Positions 44,174 to 53,098 of a stretch of 64,000 nucleotides of DNA are shown in pieces. The first letter of the stretch is position 1. Every line of letters starts with the position of its first letter. A program made the position numbers and the translations under genes. The stretch is from NCBI RefSeq assembly GCF_031082405.1, contig NZ_JAVHJU010000008.1, forward strand, positions 62,001 through 126,000, written 5' to 3'. The notes below the pieces were generated by a model. That model searched no databases, had not been told where the DNA came from, and was given only the letters and a program-made list of their open reading frames with translations. This DNA is from Amycolatopsis sp. A133 (GTDB lineage Bacteria > Actinomycetota > Actinomycetes > Mycobacteriales > Pseudonocardiaceae).

Positions 44174-45628
44174 TCACGGCGAGGCCCCCACCAGCCGCCC
44201 GAGGACGGCGACCCCCTCGACGATTTCCGTCGCCGTCCGCGCCGCGTACCCCAGGACCAAGCCCGGCCGTCCCGGCCGCTGCCGGTGCCACGACAGCGGC
44301 TGCACCTTCACCCCCTCCGCCAGCGCGGTCGCCGCGAGCTCGACGTCGTCCACCTCGGCGTCGAACGTGATGGTCAGGTGCAGCCCCGCCGCCGCGCCGT
44401 GGACGACCGCCGAAGGCACCTCCGAGGCCAGCGCCCGGATCATCGCGTCGCGCCGCCGTCGATGCCGCGCGCGGACCACCCGCAGCTGGCGCTCCAGCTC
44501 GCCGGTCTCCATCAAGCGCGCCAGGACCAGCTGGGCCAGCACCGGATTGCCCAGGTCCGCGAACCGCTTCGCCGCCACGAGGTCGTCGCGGAACCGAGGC
44601 GGCGCGAGCAGCCAGCCGACGCGCAGCGCCGGGGCCAGCAGTTTCGAAACGCTGCCCGTGTAACAGACCTCCGGCACCATCGACCGGACCGCCGGCACCG
44701 GCGCACGGTCGTAGCGGTGCTCGGCGTCGTAGTCGTCTTCGACGACGATGCCGCCGCCGGCCACCCAGCGCATCAGCTCGCGACGGCGCTCGCCGCCGAG
44801 GACCACACCCATCGGGAACTGGTGGGCCGGGGTCAGCAACACCGCCGGCGCGCGCAGCTCGGACACCAGCAGCCCGTCGTCGTCCACCGGGACCGGGGGC
44901 GTCGCCAGACCGCAGTGGTGCAGGTGCTGGCGCGCGCCCAGCGAGCTCGGGTCCTCCACCGCGATCTCGGACAGACCGTGCTGCCGCAGCACCTCGCCCA
45001 CCAGCGTCAACGCCTGCGCGACCCCGGCGACGACGATGATCTCGCCGGGATCGGCGCGGATGCCGCGGTTGCGCGCCAGCCAGTGCGACACCGCCACCCG
45101 CATCGCCGGCGCCCCGCGCGGGTCGCCGTAGCCGAAGTGGGCCGGCTCCAGCTCGTCCAGCACCGCCCGCTCGGCCCGCAGCCACGCCGCGCGCGGGAAC
45201 GCCGTCAGGTCCGGCACCCCGGGCGTCAGGTCGATCCGGGCCGGGGCCGCGCGGACCGCGTCGAAGACCGCCACCCCCGGCAGCGCCGTGATGACCTTCG
45301 CGGGCGACCGGTCCGGCTCGGGCTCCGGCGGCAGCACCGGCGCGGCGACGACGACCGTGCCGGCCCGGCCGCGGCCCGCGGCGTGCCCGTCGTCGATCAG
45401 CCGCTGGTAGGCCTCGGTGACCACCCCGCGCGACACGCGCAGCTCGGCCGCCAGCACCCGGGACGCGGGCAGCCGTGCGCCGATCGGGAGCCTGCCGTCG
45501 GCGATCGCGGCGCGCAGCTGCCCGGCGAGCCAGTCCGCCAGCCCGCCCGGCGGCGCCTCGCGCACGTCCAGCTGGAGGAAGTCCGACCCTTTGGACCAGT
45601 CCGGAAGCGCTGTTTTGGCTCTGTTCAT
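44174..45628 (-). CDS. MocR/PdxR-family regulator (GntR helix-turn-helix fused to aminotransferase fold)
   Basis: A 484-residue fusion. The N-terminal winged helix-turn-helix (~30-85) shows GARLPASRVLAAELRVSRGVVTEAYQRL. The C-terminal type I aminotransferase domain (~130-480) has the PLP lysine in YTGSVSKLLAPALRVGWL. Family members use PLP or a PLP adduct as effector. It is divergent from a methyltransferase gene with 28 bases between starts. ATG at 45628 is supported by GACAAT (complement of 45635-45640) six bases upstream. Confidence 0.94.
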   Translation of the reverse strand: MNRAKTALPDWSKGSDFLQLDVREAPPGGLADWLAGQLRAAIADGRLPIGARLPASRVLAAELRVSRGVVTEAYQRLIDDGHAAGRGRAGTVVVAAPVLPPEPEPDRSPAKVITALPGVAVFDAVRAAPARIDLTPGVPDLTAFPRAAWLRAERAVLDELEPAHFGYGDPRGAPAMRVAVSHWLARNRGIRADPGEIIVVAGVAQALTLVGEVLRQHGLSEIAVEDPSSLGARQHLHHCGLATPPVPVDDDGLLVSELRAPAVLLTPAHQFPMGVVLGGERRRELMRWVAGGGIVVEDDYDAEHRYDRAPVPAVRSMVPEVCYTGSVSKLLAPALRVGWLLAPPRFRDDLVAAKRFADLGNPVLAQLVLARLMETGELERQLRVVRARHRRRRDAMIRALASEVPSAVVHGAAAGLHLTITFDAEVDDVELAATALAEGVKVQPLSWHRQRPGRPGLVLGYAARTATEIVEGVAVLGRLVGASP

Positions 45629-45656
45629 CGAGCCATTGTCGCAGCACCCTGGGCGT

Positions 45657-46439
45657 ATGGACACCAATTACGTGCACGGATACACCGAACCCGAGTCCCG
45701 CCGCCTCGGCGACCAGGCCGACACCCTGGCCGCGCTGCTGCACGACGGGACGGCCTACCCCGCCGGGAGCCGCGTGCTGGAGGTCGGCTGCGGCGTCGGC
45801 GCCCAGACCGTCCACCTCGTGGCCCGCAGCCCGGACGCGCACCTGACCGCCGTCGACGTCTCCAAAGCGTCGCTGCACCAGGCACGGTCCCGGGTCGAGG
45901 GCGTCGAATTCCGGCAGGCCGACCTGTTCGACCTGGACGGCGAGTACGACCACCTCTTCGTCTGCTTCGTGCTGGAACACCTGCCGGAGCCGGAAAAGGC
46001 CCTCGCGCACCTGAAGACGCTGCTGCGGCCGGGCGGCACGATCACCGTGATCGAGGGTGATCACGGGTCGGCGTTCTTCCACCCGCGCAGCGAGCACGCC
46101 CAGGCCGCGATCGGCTGCCTCGTCCGGCTCCAGGCCGACGCCGGCGGTGACGCGCTCATCGGCCGCCGCCTGTACCCGCTGCTCACCGGCGCGGGGTTCT
46201 GCGACGTCACCGTCGGACCGCGCACGGTCTACGCCGACGCGTCCCGGCCCGGGCTGGTCACCGGGTTCACCCGCGACACCTTCACCGCGATGGTCGAAGG
46301 CGTCGGCGAAACCGCCGTCGCCCGCGGGCTGATCACGCCGGAGCGCTGGGACCACGGTGTCGCGGACCTGCACCGGACCGCCCGCGAGGACGGCACCTTC
46401 CACTACACGTTCTTCAAGGCCACCGGGAGCAGGACGTGA
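45657..46439 (+). CDS. SAM-dependent class I methyltransferase
   Basis: A 260-residue methyltransferase. Motif I is VLEVGCGVGAQT (~38-49), the acidic residue follows in LTAVDVSKASL, and post-motif segments read HLFVCFVLEHLPEP and LLRPGGTITVIEGDHGS. The acceptor is unknown. It is divergent from the MocR gene and probably under its control, since both promoters must lie in 28 bases. Confidence 0.92.
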   Translation: MDTNYVHGYTEPESRRLGDQADTLAALLHDGTAYPAGSRVLEVGCGVGAQTVHLVARSPDAHLTAVDVSKASLHQARSRVEGVEFRQADLFDLDGEYDHLFVCFVLEHLPEPEKALAHLKTLLRPGGTITVIEGDHGSAFFHPRSEHAQAAIGCLVRLQADAGGDALIGRRLYPLLTGAGFCDVTVGPRTVYADASRPGLVTGFTRDTFTAMVEGVGETAVARGLITPERWDHGVADLHRTAREDGTFHYTFFKATGSRT

Positions 46440-46612
46440 TCGCCCGGCGTCCCCGGCCCCGGCTCGCGGGCAGCACCGACGTCGTCGACCGGGACCTCCA
46501 GCGGCTGGAAAACGACCTGGCCGCCCTCGAGCCCGGCTACCCCGCGACGCGCTCCAAGGCCGTCAGGTGGTTCCGGACCCGGATCGCGCCGGGCACGCAC
46601 TCCCCGGCGTAA
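46436..46612 (+). CDS. Possible small coupled gene after the methyltransferase gene
   Basis: A 58-codon frame starts GTG overlapping the methyltransferase stop (GTGA, 46436-46439). It reads VIARRPRPRL..DRDLQRLENDLAALEP..TRSKAVRWF and ends TAA at 46610-46612. It overlaps the 3' end of the opposite-strand SARP gene by 76 bases. It could be a real coupled gene or chance coding potential; I recognise no family. Confidence 0.3.
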   Translation: MIARRPRPRLAGSTDVVDRDLQRLENDLAALEPGYPATRSKAVRWFRTRIAPGTHSPA

Positions 46613-49600
46613 CAGGCCAGCGCGCGTTCCCAGTGCTCGCGCGCGGCCCCCGGGTCACCGAGTCCACAATGGACCTCCCCCAGCCCGCAGTGGGCCCGGC
46701 CCTGTTCGGGGCGGCAGCCGGTTTCCTTCGCCACGGCCAGGGCTTCGCGGTGGTACCGGAGGGCGTCGGCGGAGGCGCCGCGTGCGGCGGAGAGGCTGCC
46801 GAGGCTGTTGAGCACGCGGGACTCCACGCCGCGGTCACCGCATTCGCGGGCCAGGCTCAGCGCCTCTTCGAGGTGCCGGGCCGCTTCCGCGTGGCGGCCC
46901 TGCGCCAGCCGCACGTCGCCGAGGTGCTTCAACGTGACACTGCGGTTGGGCGGGCTTCCCGTCTCCTGCGCGATTTCCAGCGCGCGTTCGAGGTGCACCG
47001 CGGCTTCGGCGTACCGGCCGCGCGCGTGCTCGACGTCGCCGAGGATGCCCAGTGCGTACCCCTCGCTCACCCGGACGCCCATCGCGCGGAGGTGCCCCAG
47101 CCCCTCTTCCAGGACCTGCACCGCTTCGTCGTGCCGGCCCAGCGCCGACAACGTGTCGCCCAGGTTGACCAGCGCGTAGCCTTCGCTCGTGCGGTCGGCG
47201 ATGTCCCGCGCGAGGGACAAGGCCTCTTCGAGGTAGCCGAGCGCTTCGCCGTACCGGCCGATGCCGCGGCAGGAACACCCCAGCACCACCAGGACCAGGC
47301 CTTCGCTGGTGCGGTCGCCCGACTCGCGCGCCAGCGCGAGCGCCTCCGTCGAGTACCCGATCCCGTCGGCGAACCGGCCCAGCGCGCGGCAGACCAGGCC
47401 CAGGGTGTTGACCGCGTGGATCTCGGTGCGCCGGTCGCCGGTCTCGCGGGCGAGGACGAGCGCCTCCTCCAGGTACCGCAGCGCCTCCGGCGACCGGCCG
47501 ACGCGCCAGTGGCCCAGCGCGATCAGGATGAGCGGCTCGGCCTCGGCCGCCCGGTCGCCGGCGTGGTGGGCCAGCGCCGACGCGTGCGTGTGCAGCACCA
47601 GCGCTTCCTCGTGGTAACCGCCGACGTCGAGGTAGTGCCACAGGATCCCGGACAGCAGCCGCAGGTGGTCGGGCCACCCGTGCCGCGTCGCGTGCGCGGC
47701 GACCGCCAGCAGGTTGCGGCGCTCGGCCTCCAGCCACGCCTGCGCGTCGAGCACCTTGACGTCCGGTTCCGGCACCCGCGGGCGCAGGTGCCGTTCCTGC
47801 GGCAGGACGACGTCCATGGCCTGCGCGGCCGAGCGGACGTAGCAGTCGAACAGCCGCTCCTGCGCCGCGTGGCTCTCCTCCGGCTCGGCGGCCGCGAGCT
47901 CCGCGGCGTAGACGCGCAGCAGGTCGTGCAGCTGGACGCGGTCCTCGCCGGTCCGCTGCGCGAGGTGGGCGCGCACCAGGGCACCGGTCAGCCGTTCCGC
48001 CTCCGGCAGGGGGACGCCGGCCAGCGCGGCGAGCGCGGGTGGTGTCAGGTCGCGGCCCGGGTGCAGGCCGCAGAGCCGGAACACGCGGGCGGCGTCGGGC
48101 GCGAGGTTGCGGTAGGACCAGGAGAACACGGCGCGGACCGCGGTCAGCGGGTCGCCGCCGCCGTCGAGCAGGTCGAGCCGCCGCCGTTCGTCGGCCAGCT
48201 CGGCCGCGAGCTCGGCGAGCCGCTCCCCCGGCCGGCTCAGCGCCAGCTCCGCGACCAGCCGCAGGGCCAGCGGCAGCCGGGCCGAGTACCCGATCAGCGC
48301 CGCGGCCGCCTCGGGTTCGTCGTCGGCGCGCGGCCCGAGCAGCGCCCGCAGCAGGTCGCGGGCTTCGGCCTCGGTGAGCAGGTCGACGAGCACCCGGCGG
48401 GCGCCGTGCCGGGCGACCAGCCCGGGCAGCGCGTCCCGGCTGGTCACCAGCACCAGGCAGGTCGGCGAGCCGGGCAGCAGCGGGCGGACCTGCCCGACCG
48501 AACCCGCGTTGTCCAGCACCAGCAGCATCCGCCGCCCGGTGAGCGCGGTGCGGAACTTCGCGGCGCGCTCGTCCGGCTCGGCGGGGATGTCCGCGCCGTC
48601 GACGCCGAGGGCGCGCAGGAACCCCGACAGGGCGTCGCCCGGGTCCACCGGCCGGACCGTGCCGTAGCCGTGCAGGTCGAGGTAGAGCTGGCCGTCCGGG
48701 AACTCGGCGGGCGAGCGCTGCGCCCAGTGGACCGCGAGTGCGGTCTTGCCGACCCCGCCGGTGCCGGAGAGGACGGCGATCCGCGCGCCGGTGTCGCCTT
48801 CGTCGCGGTGCAGCAGCGTGTCCAGCTCCGCCAGCTGGGCCGCGCGGCCGCGAAAGCCGGGGACGTCCGCGGGCAGCTGGGCCGGCACGCGGGCCGGCGG
48901 CTCCGGGGCGGCGAAGTCCTGCCGCAGCACCTGACGCTGGGCCGCCCGCAGCTCGGGGCCGGGTTCCAGGCCGAGCTCGCCGGCCAGCCGGCGGCGCACC
49001 TCGTCGAACACGTCCAGCGCGGCCGCCTGGCGCCCGGACGCGGCGAGCGCGAGCACCAGCTTGGCGTGCGCGGCCTCGTTCAGCGGCTCCTCGGCGGTCA
49101 GCACCCGCAGCTGCACCGCCGCGTCCTCGGGGTCCGCGACCGCGGCGTAGGCCAGCACGGCCTTGGCGCGCCGCATCGCCAGCGCGAGCCGGACGGGGTG
49201 CTGGCGCAGCCGTTCGACGTCGGCGAGCGCCGGGCCGCGCCAGAGCTCGAGGGCCTCGCGGTGGGCGTCCCGCGCGAGGAGGGCTTCGAACCGCAGCAGG
49301 TCGAGCTCGTCCTCGCCGGCGGCGAGCCGGTAGCCGCCCTTGTCCGTGGCGATGAGGTCGGCGGGCCGCAGCGCCCGCCGCAGCCGCGCGACGTAGGTGT
49401 GGAGCAGCTCCAGGCACGACGGCGGCGGCTCGTCCCAGACGACGTCGACGAGGTCCTCGCGCCGGACGGTCCGGTTCGGCTGCAGGGCCAGCATCGCCAG
49501 CAGCAGCCGCTGCTTCTCGGCGCCGATCTCGACCGGCTCGGTGCCCCGCGTGACCGTCAGCGGGCCCAGGACGCCGATCCGCACCGGCTCCGGCGGGGCT

Positions 49601-49782
49601 TCGGCCAGCACTTCCCGCAGCTTGCGGGCCGTCTCCGGGCGGGGCCGCCGGACGCTGCCCAGCTCGGCGTTGCGCACCGCACGCAGGCTGAGCCCCGCGC
49701 GCTCGGCGAGCTGGGCCTGGGTCAGGCCGGCGAGCACACGTCGTTCCCGCAGCCATCCGGCGAACGACAGGCCTTCGTCCAC
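46537..49782 (-). CDS. AfsR/SARP-type regulator with N-terminal XRE, NB-ARC and TPR domains
   Basis: A 1081-residue transcriptional activator. In order: an XRE-like helix-turn-helix (~5-62, WLRERRVLAGLTQAQLAERAG), an OmpR-type DNA-binding domain (~68-140, VLGPLTVTRGTEPVEIGAEK), a bacterial transcriptional activation domain (~145-300), an NB-ARC ATPase with P-loop GTGGVGKTALAVHW (~340) and LLVLDNA, and about ten TPR units (~700-1060, repeated EALRYLEEALVLARETGDR). Such proteins couple a cellular signal to secondary-metabolite genes. GTG at 49782 has AGGAGAGG upstream; a longer frame runs antisense to the next gene and is rejected. Confidence 0.93.
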   Translation of the reverse strand: MDEGLSFAGWLRERRVLAGLTQAQLAERAGLSLRAVRNAELGSVRRPRPETARKLREVLAEAPPEPVRIGVLGPLTVTRGTEPVEIGAEKQRLLLAMLALQPNRTVRREDLVDVVWDEPPPSCLELLHTYVARLRRALRPADLIATDKGGYRLAAGEDELDLLRFEALLARDAHREALELWRGPALADVERLRQHPVRLALAMRRAKAVLAYAAVADPEDAAVQLRVLTAEEPLNEAAHAKLVLALAASGRQAAALDVFDEVRRRLAGELGLEPGPELRAAQRQVLRQDFAAPEPPARVPAQLPADVPGFRGRAAQLAELDTLLHRDEGDTGARIAVLSGTGGVGKTALAVHWAQRSPAEFPDGQLYLDLHGYGTVRPVDPGDALSGFLRALGVDGADIPAEPDERAAKFRTALTGRRMLLVLDNAGSVGQVRPLLPGSPTCLVLVTSRDALPGLVARHGARRVLVDLLTEAEARDLLRALLGPRADDEPEAAAALIGYSARLPLALRLVAELALSRPGERLAELAAELADERRRLDLLDGGGDPLTAVRAVFSWSYRNLAPDAARVFRLCGLHPGRDLTPPALAALAGVPLPEAERLTGALVRAHLAQRTGEDRVQLHDLLRVYAAELAAAEPEESHAAQERLFDCYVRSAAQAMDVVLPQERHLRPRVPEPDVKVLDAQAWLEAERRNLLAVAAHATRHGWPDHLRLLSGILWHYLDVGGYHEEALVLHTHASALAHHAGDRAAEAEPLILIALGHWRVGRSPEALRYLEEALVLARETGDRRTEIHAVNTLGLVCRALGRFADGIGYSTEALALARESGDRTSEGLVLVVLGCSCRGIGRYGEALGYLEEALSLARDIADRTSEGYALVNLGDTLSALGRHDEAVQVLEEGLGHLRAMGVRVSEGYALGILGDVEHARGRYAEAAVHLERALEIAQETGSPPNRSVTLKHLGDVRLAQGRHAEAARHLEEALSLARECGDRGVESRVLNSLGSLSAARGASADALRYHREALAVAKETGCRPEQGRAHCGLGEVHCGLGDPGAAREHWERALACYAGECVPGAIRVRNHLTALERVAG

Positions 49783-49985
49783 AGGCGTCCTCTCCTGCGT
49801 GCCCCCAGCGGAACGTACCCATCCAGCATCACGATCGTGCCGCTCCACCTGTACCACCGAACGGCGAAGATAACCGTTTTCGCAGGTACGGACGGTGACG
49901 GCGGCGTGGAGCAGCAGTACAGGCGCTCGTCCACCGCGGTTTCCTAGGCTTTCTCGCGTCCGGTGGTGGCGAGGGGTTCGAGGAG

Positions 49986-50014
49986 CAGCCGTCGCATGGG
50001 GTACGACGGCTGCA
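49986..50014 (-). terminator. Hairpin terminator after the alpha/beta hydrolase gene
   Basis: A perfect 10-base stem, GCAGCCGTCG (49986-49995) and CGACGGCTGC (50005-50014), with a 9-base loop, 10 bases past the hydrolase stop. The rest of 49783-49985 shows no other gene; it must hold the SARP promoter. Confidence 0.75.
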
Positions 50015-50024
50015 CCCGGACCTT

Positions 50025-50753
50025 CTACACACCGAAGCGCTTGAGCAGGGCCCGCACGGCGGCCGGGTCCTCGACGTGGGCGTTGTGCCCGAGGCCGGCG
50101 AGCGTGACCGCGTCCGGGTCGAGCGCCCGCAGCTGCTCCGGACGGCTCATCGGGTCGTTCTCGCCCGCGGCGAGCACGACCGGGCACCGCGCCCCGGCGA
50201 GCAGGGCCGGCATGTCCGGCGCGCCGAGGCCGAACGCGGCCGGGTCCATCGCGAGGCGCCAACCTCCCTCGGTCTCGCGAAGCCCGGCCGGGTCGGTGGG
50301 CGCGATCCCGAGCAGCCCGGAAACCTTGAGGTAGGCCTGCTCGGCGTCCGCCAGCGTCGCGAAGACCCGGGGCGGCCGGGCCGCGAACGACGCCGCTCGG
50401 TTCAGGTCGTCCTGGCTCCACTCGACCTTCACGCCCAGGGCCAGCACGCCGGCGACCTCGACGTCGTAGCGATCGGACGCCAGTTCGAGCGCGAGCACGC
50501 CACCGAGCGAATGCCCGGCGACGACCAGCGGCCCGCCGTCCGGCAGCGCCCGCGCGACCGCCTCGGCCAGCGTGGCGAAGCTGTAGTGCGGCAGCGGCGC
50601 GGACGGGCCGTGGCCGGGCAGGTCGGGCACCAGGACGCGCCGGTCGAGCAGGACCGGGAAGTGGGCCCAGACGGCGCCGGTCGCGCCGAGGCCGTGCAGG
50701 AGGAGGACGGCCGGGTCGCCCTTGCCGCCGGTGCGCATGTTGAGCGTGTCCAT
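50025..50753 (-). CDS. Alpha/beta hydrolase
   Basis: A 242-residue hydrolase. The oxyanion motif is LLHGLGATGAVW (~18-29), the nucleophile elbow is AGHSLGG (~82-88), and the acid and His are in GENDPMS and GLGHNAHVEDP. It resembles lactone or ester hydrolases; the substrate is unknown. ATG at 50753 is used, though the ribosome binding site is weak; an internal ATG lies five codons in. It is divergent from the P450 gene. Confidence 0.88.
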   Translation of the reverse strand: MDTLNMRTGGKGDPAVLLLHGLGATGAVWAHFPVLLDRRVLVPDLPGHGPSAPLPHYSFATLAEAVARALPDGGPLVVAGHSLGGVLALELASDRYDVEVAGVLALGVKVEWSQDDLNRAASFAARPPRVFATLADAEQAYLKVSGLLGIAPTDPAGLRETEGGWRLAMDPAAFGLGAPDMPALLAGARCPVVLAAGENDPMSRPEQLRALDPDAVTLAGLGHNAHVEDPAAVRALLKRFGV

Positions 50754-50784
50754 CCGCACAGCCTGCCAAACTGTCGGTGACACC

Positions 50785-50828
50785 TGGGGCTTCGCCCCAA
50801 GCCGGGGGCTCCGCCACCCGAGCCCCGG
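50785..50828. repeat. Two tandem G/C hairpins between divergent genes
   Basis: TGGGGC-TTC-GCCCCA (50785-50799) is followed by an imperfect stem, CCGGGGGCTC (50802-50811) with GAGCCCCGG (50820-50828), then AAAAATTG. GGGGCTTCGCCCC-type elements are common extragenic sequences in actinomycetes. As the flanking genes are divergent, this is not an ordinary terminator. Confidence 0.55.
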
Positions 50829-50860
50829 AAAAATTGTAGGGGCGCGGCTAGGGTCGGCTC

Positions 50861-52114
50861 GTGGCGATCACCGATCCGGACACCTACGTGCGAGGTGTCC
50901 CGTACGACGAACTGGCGCGGCTGCGGCGCGCCGGCCCGGTGGTGCGCGTCGACGACTTCTGGGCCGTGCTCGGCCACGCCGAGGTGCGGCGGGTGCTGCG
51001 CGACCCCGCGGTGTTCTCCTCGCAGCTCGGCGGGACGCAGATCCGCGACGCGGCCGACCTCGCCTACGTGCGCCGGATGATGCTCAACATGGACCCGCCG
51101 GAGCACGGCCGGCTGCGCGGGCTGCTCACCAAGGCGTTCACCCCACGCGCCGTCGCGAAGCTGACCTCGCAGATCGAGAGCTGGGCGCGGGAGTCCGTCG
51201 CGGCGGTGGCCGATCGCGGCGCGTGCGACTTCGCCGCCGTCGCCGCCGACCTGCCGCTGCGCACCCTCGCCGGGGTGTTCGGCGTGCCGGAAGAGGACCG
51301 GCGGCTGATGTACGACTGGAGCAACCGCGTGATCGGCTACCAGGACGCCGAATACGCGGTCAGCTCGACGGTTTCCGCTTCCGAGGTGAGCGACCTCGCC
51401 CGGGCCGCGCTCGCCGTCCGCCCGTCGCCCGGGCCGGACGGCGCGATGCCGGATCCCCGGACCCGCGCGGGCATGCCGGACCTCTACGCGTACGCGAACG
51501 CACTCGGTGAGTACAAGCGCGAGCACCCGGGCGACGACGTGATGAGCAACCTGATGCGGCACGTCGGCGACGACGGCGCCCGCGTCTCGCTCGCCGAGTT
51601 CGAGAACCTGTTCTGGCTGTTTTCCGTGGCGGGCAACGAAACCCTCCGCAACGCCCTGCCGGGCGGGCTGCTGGCGCTGCTCTCCCACCCGGCGGAATAC
51701 CGCCGGCTGCTGGCCGACCGGTCGCTGTTGCCGTCCGCGGTCGAGGAGATGCTTCGCTGGTGGACGCCGGTCATGCACTTCCGCCGCACCGCGGTTGCCG
51801 ACGTCCGGCTGTCCGATGTGGACATCCGGGCCGGGGACAAGGTGGTGGTCTGGTTCTCCTCGGCCAACCGCGATCCTTCGGTGTTTCCCGACCCGGACGT
51901 CTTCGACATCGGCCGGACCTCGAACGACCACCTGACCTTCGGCCACGGCCCGCACTTCTGCCTCGGCGCCCACCTCGCGCGGGTGCAGCTGCGGGCCATG
52001 TTCGACGCGGTGCTCGACCGGCTAGGCCACGTGGAGCTCGCCGGCGAGCCGGTGCGGTTGCGGTCGAACTTCCAGAACGGCCTCAAGTCGCTGCCGATCC
52101 GGTGGGCCCGCTGA
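50861..52114 (+). CDS. Cytochrome P450
   Basis: A 417-residue P450. The I-helix reads FSVAGNETLRNAL (~250-262), the ExxR motif is in VEEMLRWWTPV (~295-305), and the heme loop is FGHGPHFCLGAH (~347-358). The sequence resembles the CYP124/125/142 group that hydroxylates sterols or branched lipids, but this is only a general likeness. No ferredoxin gene is adjacent. GTG at 50861 follows TAGGGT (50849-50854) by six bases, a leaderless layout. It is translationally coupled to the following LysR gene. One RTCCRNTGTGGAC copy lies at 51811-51823. Confidence 0.93.
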   Translation: MAITDPDTYVRGVPYDELARLRRAGPVVRVDDFWAVLGHAEVRRVLRDPAVFSSQLGGTQIRDAADLAYVRRMMLNMDPPEHGRLRGLLTKAFTPRAVAKLTSQIESWARESVAAVADRGACDFAAVAADLPLRTLAGVFGVPEEDRRLMYDWSNRVIGYQDAEYAVSSTVSASEVSDLARAALAVRPSPGPDGAMPDPRTRAGMPDLYAYANALGEYKREHPGDDVMSNLMRHVGDDGARVSLAEFENLFWLFSVAGNETLRNALPGGLLALLSHPAEYRRLLADRSLLPSAVEEMLRWWTPVMHFRRTAVADVRLSDVDIRAGDKVVVWFSSANRDPSVFPDPDVFDIGRTSNDHLTFGHGPHFCLGAHLARVQLRAMFDAVLDRLGHVELAGEPVRLRSNFQNGLKSLPIRWAR

Positions 52115-53007
52115 TGGAGATCCGCGAGCTCCGGGCGTTCGTCGCGGTCGTCGAAGCCGGCGCGATGTCGAAGGCGGCGCGGCAGCTGCACGTCAGCCAG
52201 CCGGCGCTGTCCCAGACGATCACCGCGCTGGAACGGCGGCTCGGCGTCCGGCTGCTGGTGCGCACGAGCACGGGCGTGCAGGTCACCGACGCCGGGACGA
52301 CGCTGCTGGGTGAGGCCCGTGCCGTGCTGGCGCGCCACGACCAGGCCCTCGCGGCCATGGCCCGGCACACCGCGGCCGGCGGCGGTGTGCTGCGCGTCGG
52401 CGTTCCCCTGGAGCTGCCGCCGGAGCTGCTGCCCTCCGCGCTCGCGCGGCTGGGCGACACGCGGGTGCAGGCCCGGCACCTGTCGTCGGTGGCGCAGGTG
52501 GCCGCGCTGCGGGCCGGCGAGCTGGACGTCGGGCTGGTCCGCGAGCGCCCGGCCGGCGCCGATCTGGACGCGGTGCTGGTGGTGGCCGAGGACGTGGGTG
52601 TCCTGCTGGCCGCGGACGTGGCGGAGAAGCTGGGTTCACCGGTCCGGCTGGAGGACCTGGCGGGCCTGGAGTGGTTCGCCTTCCCCCGCGCGGGCAGCCC
52701 GGCCTGGTACGACGAGCTGGCGGCGATCCTGCGCAGCCACGGCCTCGACGTCGGCCCGGAGGTCCCGGAGGAGCAGCGGCTGATCGTCGAGCTGAAGATC
52801 CCGGCGGTCAGCGCGGGCGGCGCGTTCGCGTTCGCCCCGCCCGAGTGGCCGTACCCGCTGCCGGAGACGGTGCGGTGGGTGCCGCTGGCCGGTAACCCGA
52901 TCGTCCGGCGGACCTGGGCCGTGTGGCCGGCGTCGTCGCACCGGCGGGACGTCGCCGAGTTCGTCGCGGCGCTGGAAGACCATCGGCAGAACGGATCGGG
53001 GGTATAA
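52114..53007 (+). CDS. LysR-family transcriptional regulator
   Basis: A 297-residue LTTR. The N-terminal helix-turn-helix (~1-60) shows LRAFVAVVEAGAMSKAARQL and SQPALSQTITALERRLG. The effector domain begins near ~90. Its ATG shares one base with the P450 stop (TGATG). That co-directional coupling is unusual for LysR genes, which are normally divergent from their target. Confidence 0.93.
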   Translation: MEIRELRAFVAVVEAGAMSKAARQLHVSQPALSQTITALERRLGVRLLVRTSTGVQVTDAGTTLLGEARAVLARHDQALAAMARHTAAGGGVLRVGVPLELPPELLPSALARLGDTRVQARHLSSVAQVAALRAGELDVGLVRERPAGADLDAVLVVAEDVGVLLAADVAEKLGSPVRLEDLAGLEWFAFPRAGSPAWYDELAAILRSHGLDVGPEVPEEQRLIVELKIPAVSAGGAFAFAPPEWPYPLPETVRWVPLAGNPIVRRTWAVWPASSHRRDVAEFVAALEDHRQNGSGV

Positions 53008-53098
53008 GGAGGGTCGAACGCTCATCCGGAAGTCTCGCCCGGGCGGCTCGCTTGAACTCTGCGACCGGGGAAACACCCGGGTTTCGGAGGAGTGAGCG

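Noticed and set aside
49783..50817. Upstream extension of the SARP regulator frame to about 1426 codons
   Set aside because: The extension is antisense-phase sequence over the alpha/beta hydrolase gene, is Arg/Pro-rich, and the GTG at 49782 has a good ribosome binding site just before an XRE domain.
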